From Asaia bogorensis (GTDB taxonomy: Bacteria; Pseudomonadota; Alphaproteobacteria; Reyranellales; Reyranellaceae), in the NCBI GenBank assembly GCA_945905835.1, contig CAMDQJ010000015.1, forward strand, positions 1 through 46,722: DNA of 46,722 nucleotides, given 5' to 3'. Numbering within the stretch: the first letter of the stretch is position 1; each line of letters opens with the position of its first letter. This document shows, one piece after another, positions 1-7,564 of this stretch. The notes under the pieces were generated by a model, which made no database searches, was not told the DNA's origin, and saw nothing but the letters and a program-made list of their open reading frames with translations. The translations under genes and the position numbers were made by a program.

Positions 1-25
1 GCCACTGGAGTGGCGCGCCCCCAGC
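1..25. repeat. Palindromic dispersed repeat, partial copy
   Basis: These 25 bases are identical to positions 27419-27443, inside the inverted repeat between the Tag-like gene and the racemase pseudogene. The core CGCCACTGGAGTGGCG is a 7-bp perfect hairpin (the first C lies outside the window) followed by CGCCCCCAGC. Three arms of the same element in one window suggest a REP-like dispersed family. The copy is cut by the window edge, so a partner arm may lie upstream. Its presence argues against the GTG at 10 as the start of the next gene. Confidence 0.7.
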
Positions 26-27
26 CC

Positions 28-996
28 ATGAGCACCCTCCTGCAGCTAGACGATCTCGCCGTGCACTTCCTGGTCGGCAGCGCGCTGCGCGGCGGCATCA
101 AGAGACTGAAGGCAGTCGACGGCGTCACCCTCGACGTCAAGCCGGGCGAGTGCCTGGGCCTGGTGGGCGAATCGGGCTGCGGCAAGTCCACGCTGGCGCT
201 CGCCATCATGGGACTGGTGCGGCCGACGCACGGTCGCGTCGTGCTCAACGGCCACGAGCTTTCCGCCCGCGAGCGCATGCTGACGGCGCGCACGGTGCAG
301 ATGGTCTTCCAGGACCCCTATGCCTCGCTCAACCCGCGCCAGACCGTGCGACGGACGCTCGCCGATCCCCTGATGATCCACGGCGTCACCGACAAGGCCG
401 AGATCGAGAGCCGCGTCGCCGACATGATGGCCAAGGTGGGCCTGCGTCCCGACCACGCCGACCGCTACCCGCACGAATTCTCCGGCGGCCAGCGCCAGAG
501 GATCGGCATTGCCCGCGCGCTGATCCTGAAACCCAAGTTGGTGATCTGCGACGAACCGGTCTCGGCGCTCGACGTCTCGATCCGCGCCCAGATCATCAAC
601 CTGCTGCTCGACCTCAAGGACGAGATGGGCCTTTCCTACATCATGATCAGCCACGACCTCGGCGTCGTCGAGCACGTCAGCGACCGCGTCGCGGTGATGT
701 ATCTCGGCCGCATCGTCGAGCAGGGCGAATGGCGGCAGATCTTCGAGGACCCGCGCCATCCCTATACGCGCGCACTGATCGCCGCGATCCCCGACCCGTT
801 CCACCGCGTCGCCATGGCCGCGACCGCCAAGGCCAAGGGCGAGATCGCGAGCGCCCTTGCGCCGCCGCCGGGGTGCCACTTTCATCCGCGCTGCCCGATG
901 AAGGCGGATGTCTGTGTGGCGGACGTGCCGGCACTGGAGGCCGTCGCCGAAGGCCATCGCGCGGCGTGCCATTTCCGCGACAGGACCGCCGCATGA
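28..996 (+). CDS. Oligopeptide/dipeptide ABC transporter ATP-binding protein (OppF/DppF type)
   Basis: This is the cytoplasmic ATPase of a peptide/nickel-type (PepT) ABC importer, 322 residues from the ATG at 28. Visible motifs are Walker A GESGCGKST (about residues 47-55), Q-loop FQDPYASLNP, signature SGGQRQR (about 153) and Walker B LVICDEP (about 172). The C-terminal oligo_HPY extension contains GCHFHPRCPMKADVC, which is typical of OppF/DppF. The in-frame GTG at 10 would add six residues, but it lies inside a dispersed palindromic repeat, so the ATG giving MSTLLQLDDL is preferred. The partner OppD, permeases and binding protein are not in view and may lie upstream. The 3' end overlaps the next gene by 4 bases (ATGA). 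The family is certain; the substrate cannot be told from sequence. Confidence 0.93.
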   Translation: MSTLLQLDDLAVHFLVGSALRGGIKRLKAVDGVTLDVKPGECLGLVGESGCGKSTLALAIMGLVRPTHGRVVLNGHELSARERMLTARTVQMVFQDPYASLNPRQTVRRTLADPLMIHGVTDKAEIESRVADMMAKVGLRPDHADRYPHEFSGGQRQRIGIARALILKPKLVICDEPVSALDVSIRAQIINLLLDLKDEMGLSYIMISHDLGVVEHVSDRVAVMYLGRIVEQGEWRQIFEDPRHPYTRALIAAIPDPFHRVAMAATAKAKGEIASALAPPPGCHFHPRCPMKADVCVADVPALEAVAEGHRAACHFRDRTAA

Positions 997-1682
997 AAAT
1001 CTTCAGCACCATGGCGATCGAAGGCGCGGCCAAGGCGCTGCTACCCCAGTTCGAGAAGCAGAGCGGCTTGCGGCTGGACATCACCTGGAACACCGCGCCG
1101 GCGCTGGTGAAGCGCCTGCAGGGCGGCGAGACCGCCGACGTCCTCATCCTCAACCGCGCCGGCATGGACACCATGATCCGCGACGGCCGCATCCTGCCGG
1201 GCTCGGAGGTTACACTTGCAAGCTCGCCGACCGCTGTTGCGATCAAGGCGGGTGCCGCGCGGCCCGACATCTCGAGCGAAGAGGCGCTGAAACGGACGCT
1301 GCTCGCGGCGCGCGCGATCTCCTACAGCGATCCGGCAGCTGGCGGGGCGAGCGGCATCTACTTCGCCAGGCTGCTGGAGCGCTGGGGGATGGCCGAAGCG
1401 ATCAACGCCAAGACCAGGTTCCCGCCGCACGCCGGCTACTGCGCCGACCTTCTGCTCACCGACGAGGTCGAGCTCGCCATCCAGCAGAAGCCAGAACTGC
1501 TGCACGTTCCCGGCATCGAGATTCTGGGAATGCTGCCGGGCGACCTGCATATGGTCACGGTGTTCGTGGCCGGCATCGAGGCGTCGAGCGCGAAGGCCGC
1601 CGAGGCAAAGGCGCTGATCGACTTCCTGCACACGCGGCCGGCGGTCGAGGTCTTTCGCGCCAAGGGGCTCGATCCGGCCTGA
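993..1682 (+). CDS. Substrate-binding domain protein, ModA-like, without signal peptide
   Basis: The product is a 229-residue type-2 periplasmic-binding-protein fold resembling ModA-like extracellular solute-binding proteins. ADVLILNRAGMDTMIRDGR and the segment around YSDPAAGGASGIYFARLLE are characteristic. The ATG at 993 overlaps the stop of the OppF-type gene (ATGA), so the two are translationally coupled. The protein starts straight into the first strand and helix (MKIFSTMAIEGAAKALLPQF), with no hydrophobic leader or lipobox. It is therefore predicted to stay in the cytoplasm, unlike canonical binding proteins, and may sense a ligand rather than deliver one. Molybdate is only a family association. 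The linkage to an OppF-type ATPase is odd, because OppF systems normally use much larger DppA/OppA binding proteins. Confidence 0.8.
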   Translation: MKIFSTMAIEGAAKALLPQFEKQSGLRLDITWNTAPALVKRLQGGETADVLILNRAGMDTMIRDGRILPGSEVTLASSPTAVAIKAGAARPDISSEEALKRTLLAARAISYSDPAAGGASGIYFARLLERWGMAEAINAKTRFPPHAGYCADLLLTDEVELAIQQKPELLHVPGIEILGMLPGDLHMVTVFVAGIEASSAKAAEAKALIDFLHTRPAVEVFRAKGLDPA

Positions 1683-1747
1683 CGGAGGGCAGCGGGCGCG
1701 GACCCAAAATAGGCACAAATGTGCGCACCCGGCCGAGCGGCCGCTTG

Positions 1748-2284
1748 CTATCGTTGCGCATGGCCGAAGCCTTGGACGTCACGACTCTGCGCGATGCGCT
1801 GGAACCCGAACCCGGCTTTCGCGCCTATCCCCCGCCGCGCCGCAAGCACATGGCCGAGCTTGCGATCGAGCAGGTGCTGGGCGCCATTGCCCGCGGCGCG
1901 GTCCCGCTCGGTTCGTGGGAATTCCATTGCATCGCCGCGGCCATGGTATTGCTGCGCGAGGGGCAATACGACCAGCGCTGCCTGCTCGCGTTCAAGGGCG
2001 GCTTCCAGGGGGCTACAGCGGCCCGCAGAGCATCGGCCAGCGTTGGGGCATGATGGTAGGGGCAGGGGCGGGCGCTGCTTTACGGGCAAATGCGGGGCTG
2101 CCGTGCCGAGCAATTCCCCCGGCACCAGTATTTCGGCTGCGTTATCGGTGTTCCTGATGCGCTTCGGCCAGCGACCTCGACGGGCGCGGGCGGCTGCCGC
2201 GTTGGGGATACGTAGGCCCAGCCGTTGTGCGGCCTGTTGATAGGTCAGCCATTCGGCGGCGGATTGTTTAGGCTCGTCCGACAT
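1748..2284 (-). CDS. Hypothetical HTH-like protein, likely with a spurious or rearranged C-terminus
   Basis: The first ~60 of 178 residues resemble a small helix-turn-helix module common in alphaproteobacteria: EWLTYQQAAQRLGL, a basic stretch RARRGRWPKRI, then AEILVPGELL. From roughly residue 80 onward the translation is low-complexity and runs antisense to the plus-strand hypothetical at 1760-2053, so the native C-terminus is probably lost. In related modules the HTH is usually followed by a coiled-coil or membrane segment, which is absent here. It is likely a decayed gene. Family assignment is by pattern only and no function is claimed. Confidence 0.4.
   Translation of the reverse strand: MSDEPKQSAAEWLTYQQAAQRLGLRIPNAAAARARRGRWPKRIRNTDNAAEILVPGELLGTAAPHLPVKQRPPLPLPSCPNAGRCSAGRCSPLEAALEREQAALVVLPLAQQYHGRGDAMEFPRTERDRAAGNGAQHLLDRKLGHVLAARRGIGAKAGFGFQRIAQSRDVQGFGHAQR
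1760..2053 (+). CDS. Hypothetical protein, probably a 3'-truncated remnant
   Basis: No family is recognised in this 97-codon ORF. The first ~80 residues look protein-like (MAEALDVTTLRDALEPEPG at the start, then a segment with GSWEFHCIAAAMVLL). The last ~15 residues (ATAARRASASVGA) look like out-of-frame sequence. The second half is antisense to the opposed reading frame at 1748-2284, and the gene-like parts of the two do not overlap. The simplest reading is that two genes were truncated and joined tail to tail near 1990-2060. No clear ribosome site is seen upstream of the ATG. A genuine short gene remains possible. Confidence 0.35.
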   Translation: MAEALDVTTLRDALEPEPGFRAYPPPRRKHMAELAIEQVLGAIARGAVPLGSWEFHCIAAAMVLLREGQYDQRCLLAFKGGFQGATAARRASASVGA

Positions 2285-2353
2285 GGGCCGGCAGGATGCG
2301 CGCGGCCGGCCCGAAGTGCCCCAAAACCGGGCGCTCGCCCCGCGGTAAAAAGC

Positions 2354-2383
2354 TTGCGTCCCTTCCTCCCGGCTGCTTACGAT
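2354..2383 (+). promoter_or_regulatory. Possible sigma-70-type promoter of the sugar ABC operon
   Basis: TTGCGT (2354-2359) and TACGAT (2378-2383) are separated by 18 bases and lie 53 bases upstream of the binding-protein start. A GGGAGG ribosome site at about 2424-2430 precedes the ATG at 2437. This is a pattern match only; 1683-2436 otherwise holds just the two doubtful opposed ORFs. Confidence 0.3.
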
Positions 2384-2436
2384 GGTGGGAATAAAGACGC
2401 CGTCCAAAGTGACGGCAGATTCTCGGGAGGGAAATT

Positions 2437-3759
2437 ATGGCCAACAGCAAGCGTCGCTACGTCCTCAAGCTCGCCGGCAGCACCGCCGCCATCGCCAGCA
2501 CCGGCATGGCCGGCATCCTGGCATCGGGCCGCACGCCCGCCTTCGCCCAGGCCAAGACCGTGCACTGGCTGAAGTGGGTCGACTTCGTGCCGGCGACCGA
2601 CGCGATGTTCAAGAAGGAGATGATGCCGGAAGCCGAGAAGGCGCTGGGCATCAAGATCAACCTCGAGACGGTCAACGGCAACGACCTGCAGCCGCGCATC
2701 ACCGCCGGCATCCAGTCGGGCTCGGGCGCCGACCTGATCATGTCGTTCAACAGCTACACCCATCTCTACGCCAACAGCGTCGTCGATCTCAGCGAGCTGG
2801 CCGAGGACGTCGGCAAGCGCGAGGGCGGGCTCTACAAGTACGCCCGCGCCATCTGCAGCGACGGCAAGATGTTCATGGGCATGCCGTGGGCGGTGATCGG
2901 CGGCATGATCGCCTACCGCAAGTCGTGGTTCGACGAGATCGGCGTCACCACCTTCCCCGACACCTGGGAGAAGTACCGCGACGCCGGCAAGAAGCTCAAG
3001 GCCAAGGGCCGACCGCTCGGCCAGACGCTCGGCCATACCTTCGGCGACGCGCCGGGCTTCAGCTATCCCTTCCTGTGGTCGTGGGGCGGCAAGGAGGTCG
3101 AGGCCGACGGCAAGACCGTGGTGCTGAACTCCAAGGAGACGGTCGAGTCGGTGAAGTTCATGCAGGGCTTCTGGAAGGACGCCCATGACGAGGGCGGTCT
3201 CGCCTGGGACGACACCAACAACAACCGCGCCTTCCTGTCGCAGACCGTCTCAGCGACGCTGAACGGTGCCTCGATCTACATCGAATCGCTGCGCAAGCCC
3301 GAGCAGTACACGACGGAAAAGGGCAAGCCGCTCAACACCGACATCCTGCACGCGCCGCTGCCCAAGGGCCCGGCCGGGCAGTTCGGCTTCCATCTGCTGC
3401 AGTCCAACATGCTGATGAAGTATTCCAAGAACCAGGACGCCGCCAAGGCGTTCCTCAAGTGGATGCACACCGAGGCGAACTACGAGAAGTTCTTCCTGTC
3501 GCAGAAGGGCTTCGCCACGCCGTGCACGCCCAAGTGGGAATCCCACAAGCTGTGGGACGTCGATCCGGTGATGACGCCGTACAAGGTCGCGGCCAAGCTC
3601 GGCCAGGCCATCGGCTTCTCCGGGCCGCCCAATGCCAAGGCCCAGGAGGGTCTCTCGAAGTACATCATCACCGACATGTACGCCAAGGCCGTCCAGGGCA
3701 TGGCGGCCGAGCAAGCCGTCAAGTGGGCTGAGGGCGAGCTGAAGAAGATCTACGTCTGA
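2437..3759 (+). CDS. Extracellular solute-binding protein of a CUT1 sugar ABC transporter, Tat-exported
   Basis: A 440-residue family-1 solute-binding protein that captures a carbohydrate-type ligand in the periplasm for the permeases encoded next. The N-terminus is MANSKRRYVLKLAG: a twin-arginine RRYVLK motif, then a hydrophobic stretch and a likely cleavage after AFA (about residue 37), which suggests Tat export of a folded protein. There is no lipobox. Mature-domain features include SGSGADLIMSFNSY and an aromatic-rich hinge around FSYPFLWSWGG. A strong GGGAGG ribosome site sits 7-12 bases upstream. The gene order (binding protein, two permeases, MalK-like ATPase) is the standard complete CUT1 set. 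The substrate (glycerol-3-phosphate, an oligosaccharide or a polyol) cannot be decided from sequence. Confidence 0.92.
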   Translation: MANSKRRYVLKLAGSTAAIASTGMAGILASGRTPAFAQAKTVHWLKWVDFVPATDAMFKKEMMPEAEKALGIKINLETVNGNDLQPRITAGIQSGSGADLIMSFNSYTHLYANSVVDLSELAEDVGKREGGLYKYARAICSDGKMFMGMPWAVIGGMIAYRKSWFDEIGVTTFPDTWEKYRDAGKKLKAKGRPLGQTLGHTFGDAPGFSYPFLWSWGGKEVEADGKTVVLNSKETVESVKFMQGFWKDAHDEGGLAWDDTNNNRAFLSQTVSATLNGASIYIESLRKPEQYTTEKGKPLNTDILHAPLPKGPAGQFGFHLLQSNMLMKYSKNQDAAKAFLKWMHTEANYEKFFLSQKGFATPCTPKWESHKLWDVDPVMTPYKVAAKLGQAIGFSGPPNAKAQEGLSKYIITDMYAKAVQGMAAEQAVKWAEGELKKIYV

Positions 3760-3798
3760 TCCCTTCTTCTCGACCGTAGCGTACAGGGTGAACTTAGC

Positions 3799-4728
3799 AT
3801 GGCGATAACCGCAGTCCCGGGCGTGGAGATCAAACGCCCCACTCCGAGACTGCGGCTGCTCGAGGACGAGCGGTGGCTGGCCTTCACCCTGCTGGTGCCG
3901 ACGGCGGTGCTGCTCGGCCTGTTCATCGCCTATCCCTTCGCCGAGGGCGTGATCCTGTCGTTCAACGACACGCGCGTCGGCATCCCGGGCTCGTTCATCG
4001 GCTTCGACAACTTCGTCAAGCTGTTCAACGACGGCATCTTCCGCACGACCATGTGGAACACCTTCTGGTACACCGGCGTCACGACGGTGTTCAAGCTAGC
4101 ACTCGGATTATGGCTGGCGATCCTGCTCAACCGGCATTTCCGCGGCAAGGCGCTGGTTCGCGCCTTCATCCTGCTGCCCTTCATCATTCCCACGGTGCTC
4201 TCGACCTTCGCCTGGAAATGGATGTTCGACCCGACCTTCAGCGTCATCAACTGGACGCTGTTCCAGCTCGGCATCATCACCACCCGCATCAACTGGCTGG
4301 GCGACCCCGACCTCGCCATGGCCTCGATCATCGTCGTCAACGTCTGGCGCGGCGTGCCGTTCTTCGCCATCAGCCTGCTGGCCGGCCTGCAGACCATCAG
4401 TCCCGAGCTGCACGAGGCCGCCGCCATCGACGGCGCCCGCCCGTGGAACCGCTTCTGGTACGTCACCTGGCCGCTGCTGCTGCCCGTCACCATGGTGGTA
4501 CTGCTGTTTTCCATTGTGCAAACCTTCGCCGATTTCCAGCTCGTCTACGTCATGACCGGCGGCGGACCGGCCAATGCCACGCATCTGTTCGCCACCTATG
4601 CCTATCAGTTGGGCATCGGCACCGGGCTGCTGTCGCAGGGGGCGGCGATATCGCTGGCGATGTTCCCGTTCCTGTTCCTGATTGTCGTGGTCCAGCTGAT
4701 CTATATCCGCCGAGTGGAGACGCGTTGA
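3799..4728 (+). CDS. Sugar ABC transporter permease (MalF/UgpA type)
   Basis: An inner-membrane permease of 309 residues with about six transmembrane helices, e.g. WLAFTLLVPTAVLLGLFIAY near the N-terminus. The EAA cytoplasmic loop that contacts the ATPase is visible as ELHEAAAIDGARPWNRFWYV (about residues 210-229). It follows the binding protein after a 39-base gap and is followed after one base by the second permease, so it is co-transcribed and coupled. It forms a heterodimeric channel with the product of 4730-5581. The family is certain; the transported sugar is unknown. Confidence 0.93.
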   Translation: MAITAVPGVEIKRPTPRLRLLEDERWLAFTLLVPTAVLLGLFIAYPFAEGVILSFNDTRVGIPGSFIGFDNFVKLFNDGIFRTTMWNTFWYTGVTTVFKLALGLWLAILLNRHFRGKALVRAFILLPFIIPTVLSTFAWKWMFDPTFSVINWTLFQLGIITTRINWLGDPDLAMASIIVVNVWRGVPFFAISLLAGLQTISPELHEAAAIDGARPWNRFWYVTWPLLLPVTMVVLLFSIVQTFADFQLVYVMTGGGPANATHLFATYAYQLGIGTGLLSQGAAISLAMFPFLFLIVVVQLIYIRRVETR

Positions 4729-4729
4729 G

Positions 4730-5581
4730 ATGATCGAGGGTGCCCCCTGGAGACGCTGGTTCTTCTACAACATCCCGCTGATCCTCTTCGTCTTCGTGCT
4801 GCTGTTTCCGTTCTACTGGATGATCATCACGACCTTCCGGCCCGACGGCGAACTCTACCGGCCGTGGAACGCCGTCAACTACACGCCGTTCTGGACCAAC
4901 CATCCGACGATCGAGCACATCGTCTATCTGTTCGAGGAGACCTCGTTCGCGCGCTGGATGTTCAACACCATGTTCATCGCCCTGGTCTCGACCGTCATCT
5001 CGCTGTTCTGCGGCGTGCTCGCGGGCTACGCCCTGGCGCGGCTCAATTTCCCTTATGCCGGCGGCCTCGGCACCGCGATCTTCGTCACCTACCTGGTGCC
5101 GCAGACGCTGCTCTTCATCCCGCTGGCCGAGATCATTCGCAATTTCCAGCTCGGCGACACACCGTGGTCGCTGATCCTGACCTATCCGACCTTCCTCATT
5201 CCCTTCTGTACCTGGCTGATGATGGGCTACTTCAAGGCCATCCCGAAGGAGCTCGAGGAATGCGCCCGTATCGACGGCGCCTCGCGCTGGAAGGCGATGA
5301 TCTACATCATCATTCCCGTCGCGGTGCCCGGCATCCTGTCGTCCGGCATCATCGCCTTCACGCTGTCGTGGAACGAGTTCATCTACGCGCTGGTGTTCCT
5401 GTCGTCGCCCGACCAGAAGACCGTGCCGGTCGGCGTCACGTCAGAGCTGATCCGCGGCGACGTCTTCTTCTGGGGACCACTGATGGCGGGCGCCCTGCTG
5501 GGTTCGATCCCGGTGGCGATCGTCTACTCCTTCTTCGTCGAACACTACGTCTCGGGCCTCACCGGCTCGGTCAAGGGATAA
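4730..5581 (+). CDS. Sugar ABC transporter permease (MalG/UgpE type)
   Basis: The second inner-membrane permease (283 residues) of the CUT1 importer. It has six predicted helices and the EAA loop ELEECARIDGASRWKAMIYI (about residues 175-194). The N-terminal helix LILFVFVLLFPFYWMIITTF and the conserved SWNEFIYALVFL segment near residue 220 are typical of MalG-like subunits. The start overlaps the previous region tightly (TGAGATG), implying translational coupling. The ATPase gene begins 6 bases after its stop. Confidence 0.93.
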   Translation: MIEGAPWRRWFFYNIPLILFVFVLLFPFYWMIITTFRPDGELYRPWNAVNYTPFWTNHPTIEHIVYLFEETSFARWMFNTMFIALVSTVISLFCGVLAGYALARLNFPYAGGLGTAIFVTYLVPQTLLFIPLAEIIRNFQLGDTPWSLILTYPTFLIPFCTWLMMGYFKAIPKELEECARIDGASRWKAMIYIIIPVAVPGILSSGIIAFTLSWNEFIYALVFLSSPDQKTVPVGVTSELIRGDVFFWGPLMAGALLGSIPVAIVYSFFVEHYVSGLTGSVKG

Positions 5582-5587
5582 CGCGTC

Positions 5588-6679
5588 ATGGCCGAGGTCA
5601 CCGTCCGCAAGCTCAACAAGAAGTTCGACACCACCCATGTGGTCAAGGACTTCAACCTCGAGATCCGCGACAAAGAGTTCGTGGTCTTCGTCGGCCCCTC
5701 GGGCTGCGGCAAGACCACGACCTTGCGGATGATCGCCGGGCTGGAAGCCGTCACGTCGGGCGAAATCCTGATCGACGACAAGGTGGTCAACGAAGTGCCG
5801 CCGATGGACCGCGACATCGCCATGGTCTTCCAGAACTACGCGCTCTATCCGCACATGAGCGTCGCCGGCAACATGGCGTTCGGCCTCAAGATGCGGAAAT
5901 TCGCCCGCGACGAGATCGACCGGCGCATCAAGCGCGCCGCCGGCATTTTGGGCATCGACGAGCTCCTGCACCGCAAGCCGCGCCAGCTCTCCGGTGGCCA
6001 GCGCCAGCGCGTGGCGCTCGGCCGCGCCATCGTGCGCGATCCCAAGGTCTTCCTGTTCGACGAGCCGCTCTCCAACCTCGACGCCAAGCTGCGCGTGCAG
6101 ATGCGCGTCGAGCTCAAGAAGCTGCACGAGCGGCTGGCCGTCACCTCGATCTACGTCACCCACGACCAGGTCGAAGCCATGACGCTGGGCGACCGCGTCG
6201 TGGTCATGAAGGACGGCTGGGTGCAGCAGGTCGGCGAACCGCTCGAGCTCTACAACACCCCGGCCAACCGATTCGTGGCGGGCTTCATCGGCTCGCCAGC
6301 GATGAACTTCGCCGACGTCACCGTGGTCGACCGCGGCGGCGTGCTGTGGGTCGAAGCCGACGGAATAGCCCTGCGCGTGCCCGACCACCTGCAGGCGCGC
6401 CTGCGGCCCCATGCCGGCCGCGGCGCCACGCTCGGCATCCGCCCCGAGGATCTCCACATCGCGACCGCCGCCGATCCGGCGGATATGACGTTCACCGGCG
6501 AGATCGAGGTGCTCGAGCAGCTCGGCTCGGAGATCCTGCTCGACATGCGGGTCGGCAAGACCACGATGGTGGCGAGCGTCGACCCGACGCTGCGCGCCAG
6601 GGTGCACGACCAGGTGAAGCTCGGGATCAATCCCGCCCGCCTGCACTTCTTCGACGCCACGAACGAAGCGGCGATCTAG
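5588..6679 (+). CDS. Sugar ABC transporter ATP-binding protein (UgpC/MalK/MsmX type)
   Basis: A 363-residue ATPase energising the importer encoded upstream. Walker A is GPSGCGKTT (36-44), the signature LSGGQRQRVALGRA starts near 134, Walker B is VFLFDEPLSNLDAKLR and the switch His is in YVTHDQVEAMTLGDR. The C-terminal ~120 residues form the TOBE/OB regulatory domain of MalK-type subunits (LGIRPEDLHIA is typical). These ATPases often serve several sugar importers, so it may be shared. It is the last gene of the operon: convergent with the phosphatase gene, with a UUCG-loop hairpin between. Confidence 0.94.
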   Translation: MAEVTVRKLNKKFDTTHVVKDFNLEIRDKEFVVFVGPSGCGKTTTLRMIAGLEAVTSGEILIDDKVVNEVPPMDRDIAMVFQNYALYPHMSVAGNMAFGLKMRKFARDEIDRRIKRAAGILGIDELLHRKPRQLSGGQRQRVALGRAIVRDPKVFLFDEPLSNLDAKLRVQMRVELKKLHERLAVTSIYVTHDQVEAMTLGDRVVVMKDGWVQQVGEPLELYNTPANRFVAGFIGSPAMNFADVTVVDRGGVLWVEADGIALRVPDHLQARLRPHAGRGATLGIRPEDLHIATAADPADMTFTGEIEVLEQLGSEILLDMRVGKTTMVASVDPTLRARVHDQVKLGINPARLHFFDATNEAAI

Positions 6680-6695
6680 CCGCCAGGGTCAGGGC

Positions 6696-6714
6696 TAGGG
6701 CTTCGGCCCCTATT
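6696..6714. terminator. Possible bidirectional terminator hairpin between convergent operons
   Basis: GGGCTTCGGCCC (6698-6709) forms a 4-bp GC stem around a TTCG tetraloop, with flanking TA/TA allowing slight extension, followed on the plus strand by TATTT. It lies between the end of the sugar ABC operon and the TAG (6710-6712) of the last nucleoside-operon gene. The stem is short and the T tract weak, so termination is plausible but unproven. Confidence 0.4.
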
Positions 6715-7564
6715 TCGGTCCCGGCCAGCCCTCGAGCGCGTCGTACTTCGCCTTGCGCTGCTCCTCGCGCGACTTCTTGAAGTCGTGGCCGAACGGCGCG
6801 GTGTCGAACGAGCCGTAGGTCGGGTTGGCGATCACCAGCCATTCGCGGCCCCAGCGCGCCCTGTTCTCCTCGAAGGCCTTGTCGCGATCGGCGAGGCTGC
6901 CGCGATAGCGGTCGTCGAAATCGCCGAAGTTGTCGCCGAAATTGAGCAGGATCCGGTAGTCCTTGGCGATGACGGCGCGGCGCGTGCCTTTCTGGCTGCC
7001 CCAGTCCGGCTTCTCGCTTTGCATCAGGAAGGTGTCGACGTTGCCGCCCATGGGAAAGCCCAGCTTCTCCATGTTCTTGCGCGTGTCGTCCTTGGTCTCG
7101 GCGCCGCGGTTGGTGACATAAAACACCTTCACGCCCTTGGAGTCGGCGTACCTGGTGAACTCCACCGCGCCCGGAACCGCCGTCGAGACTCGGGCGGCGC
7201 AGAATTCGTTCCACGTCTTGGTACTGAAGGACTGATTGGCCCGCATCATCCACACCTGGTAGCGGGAATTGTCGAGCACGGTTTCGTCGACATCGAGGAT
7301 GATCGCCGGCGGCAGGTTCTGATAATCGCCCTTCTGCTCGGCCGGTGCAGCCGTCCAGTTCTTGTCGGCCAGCGCCTCGTCGAGGCGGTAACGCGCCAGC
7401 GCGTAAACCGTGAGCGCATTGCCCTTGAACTCGACCGAGCGCTGCGTCCACAGCGTCGCCAGCAGCATGTCGCTGGGCGGCGTCGCGTCCTGGGCCCGCA
7501 CGGCGCCGATCGAGAGAATCGCAGCGAGCGCGCCCAGCATCAGGAATTTCGGTTTCGTGGTCAT
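6710..7564 (-). CDS. Exported HAD-family acid phosphatase / 5'-nucleotidase (lipoprotein e(P4)-like)
   Basis: A 284-residue class-B/C acid phosphatase-type HAD enzyme that dephosphorylates nucleoside monophosphates or other phosphate esters outside the inner membrane. A signal peptide (about residues 1-24, ending AVRA-QD) has no lipobox Cys, so the protein should be soluble and periplasmic, unlike the anchored e(P4) prototype. The catalytic HAD motif ILDVDETVLDN has the nucleophile Asp at 91 and acid/base Asp at 93; VTNR (motif II) and GDNFGDF (metal-binding motif) follow. The ATG at 7564 overlaps the add stop (ATGA) and is preceded by an AGGAGG-like site. As the last gene of a nucleoside uptake and catabolism operon it plausibly generates nucleosides for import; that role is inference. 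Confidence 0.87.
   Translation of the reverse strand: MTTKPKFLMLGALAAILSIGAVRAQDATPPSDMLLATLWTQRSVEFKGNALTVYALARYRLDEALADKNWTAAPAEQKGDYQNLPPAIILDVDETVLDNSRYQVWMMRANQSFSTKTWNEFCAARVSTAVPGAVEFTRYADSKGVKVFYVTNRGAETKDDTRKNMEKLGFPMGGNVDTFLMQSEKPDWGSQKGTRRAVIAKDYRILLNFGDNFGDFDDRYRGSLADRDKAFEENRARWGREWLVIANPTYGSFDTAPFGHDFKKSREEQRKAKYDALEGWPGPK

Noticed and set aside
10-30. GTG at 10 as start of the OppF-type ATPase
   Set aside because: It lies inside a dispersed palindromic repeat, and the ATG at 28 gives the normal family N-terminus.
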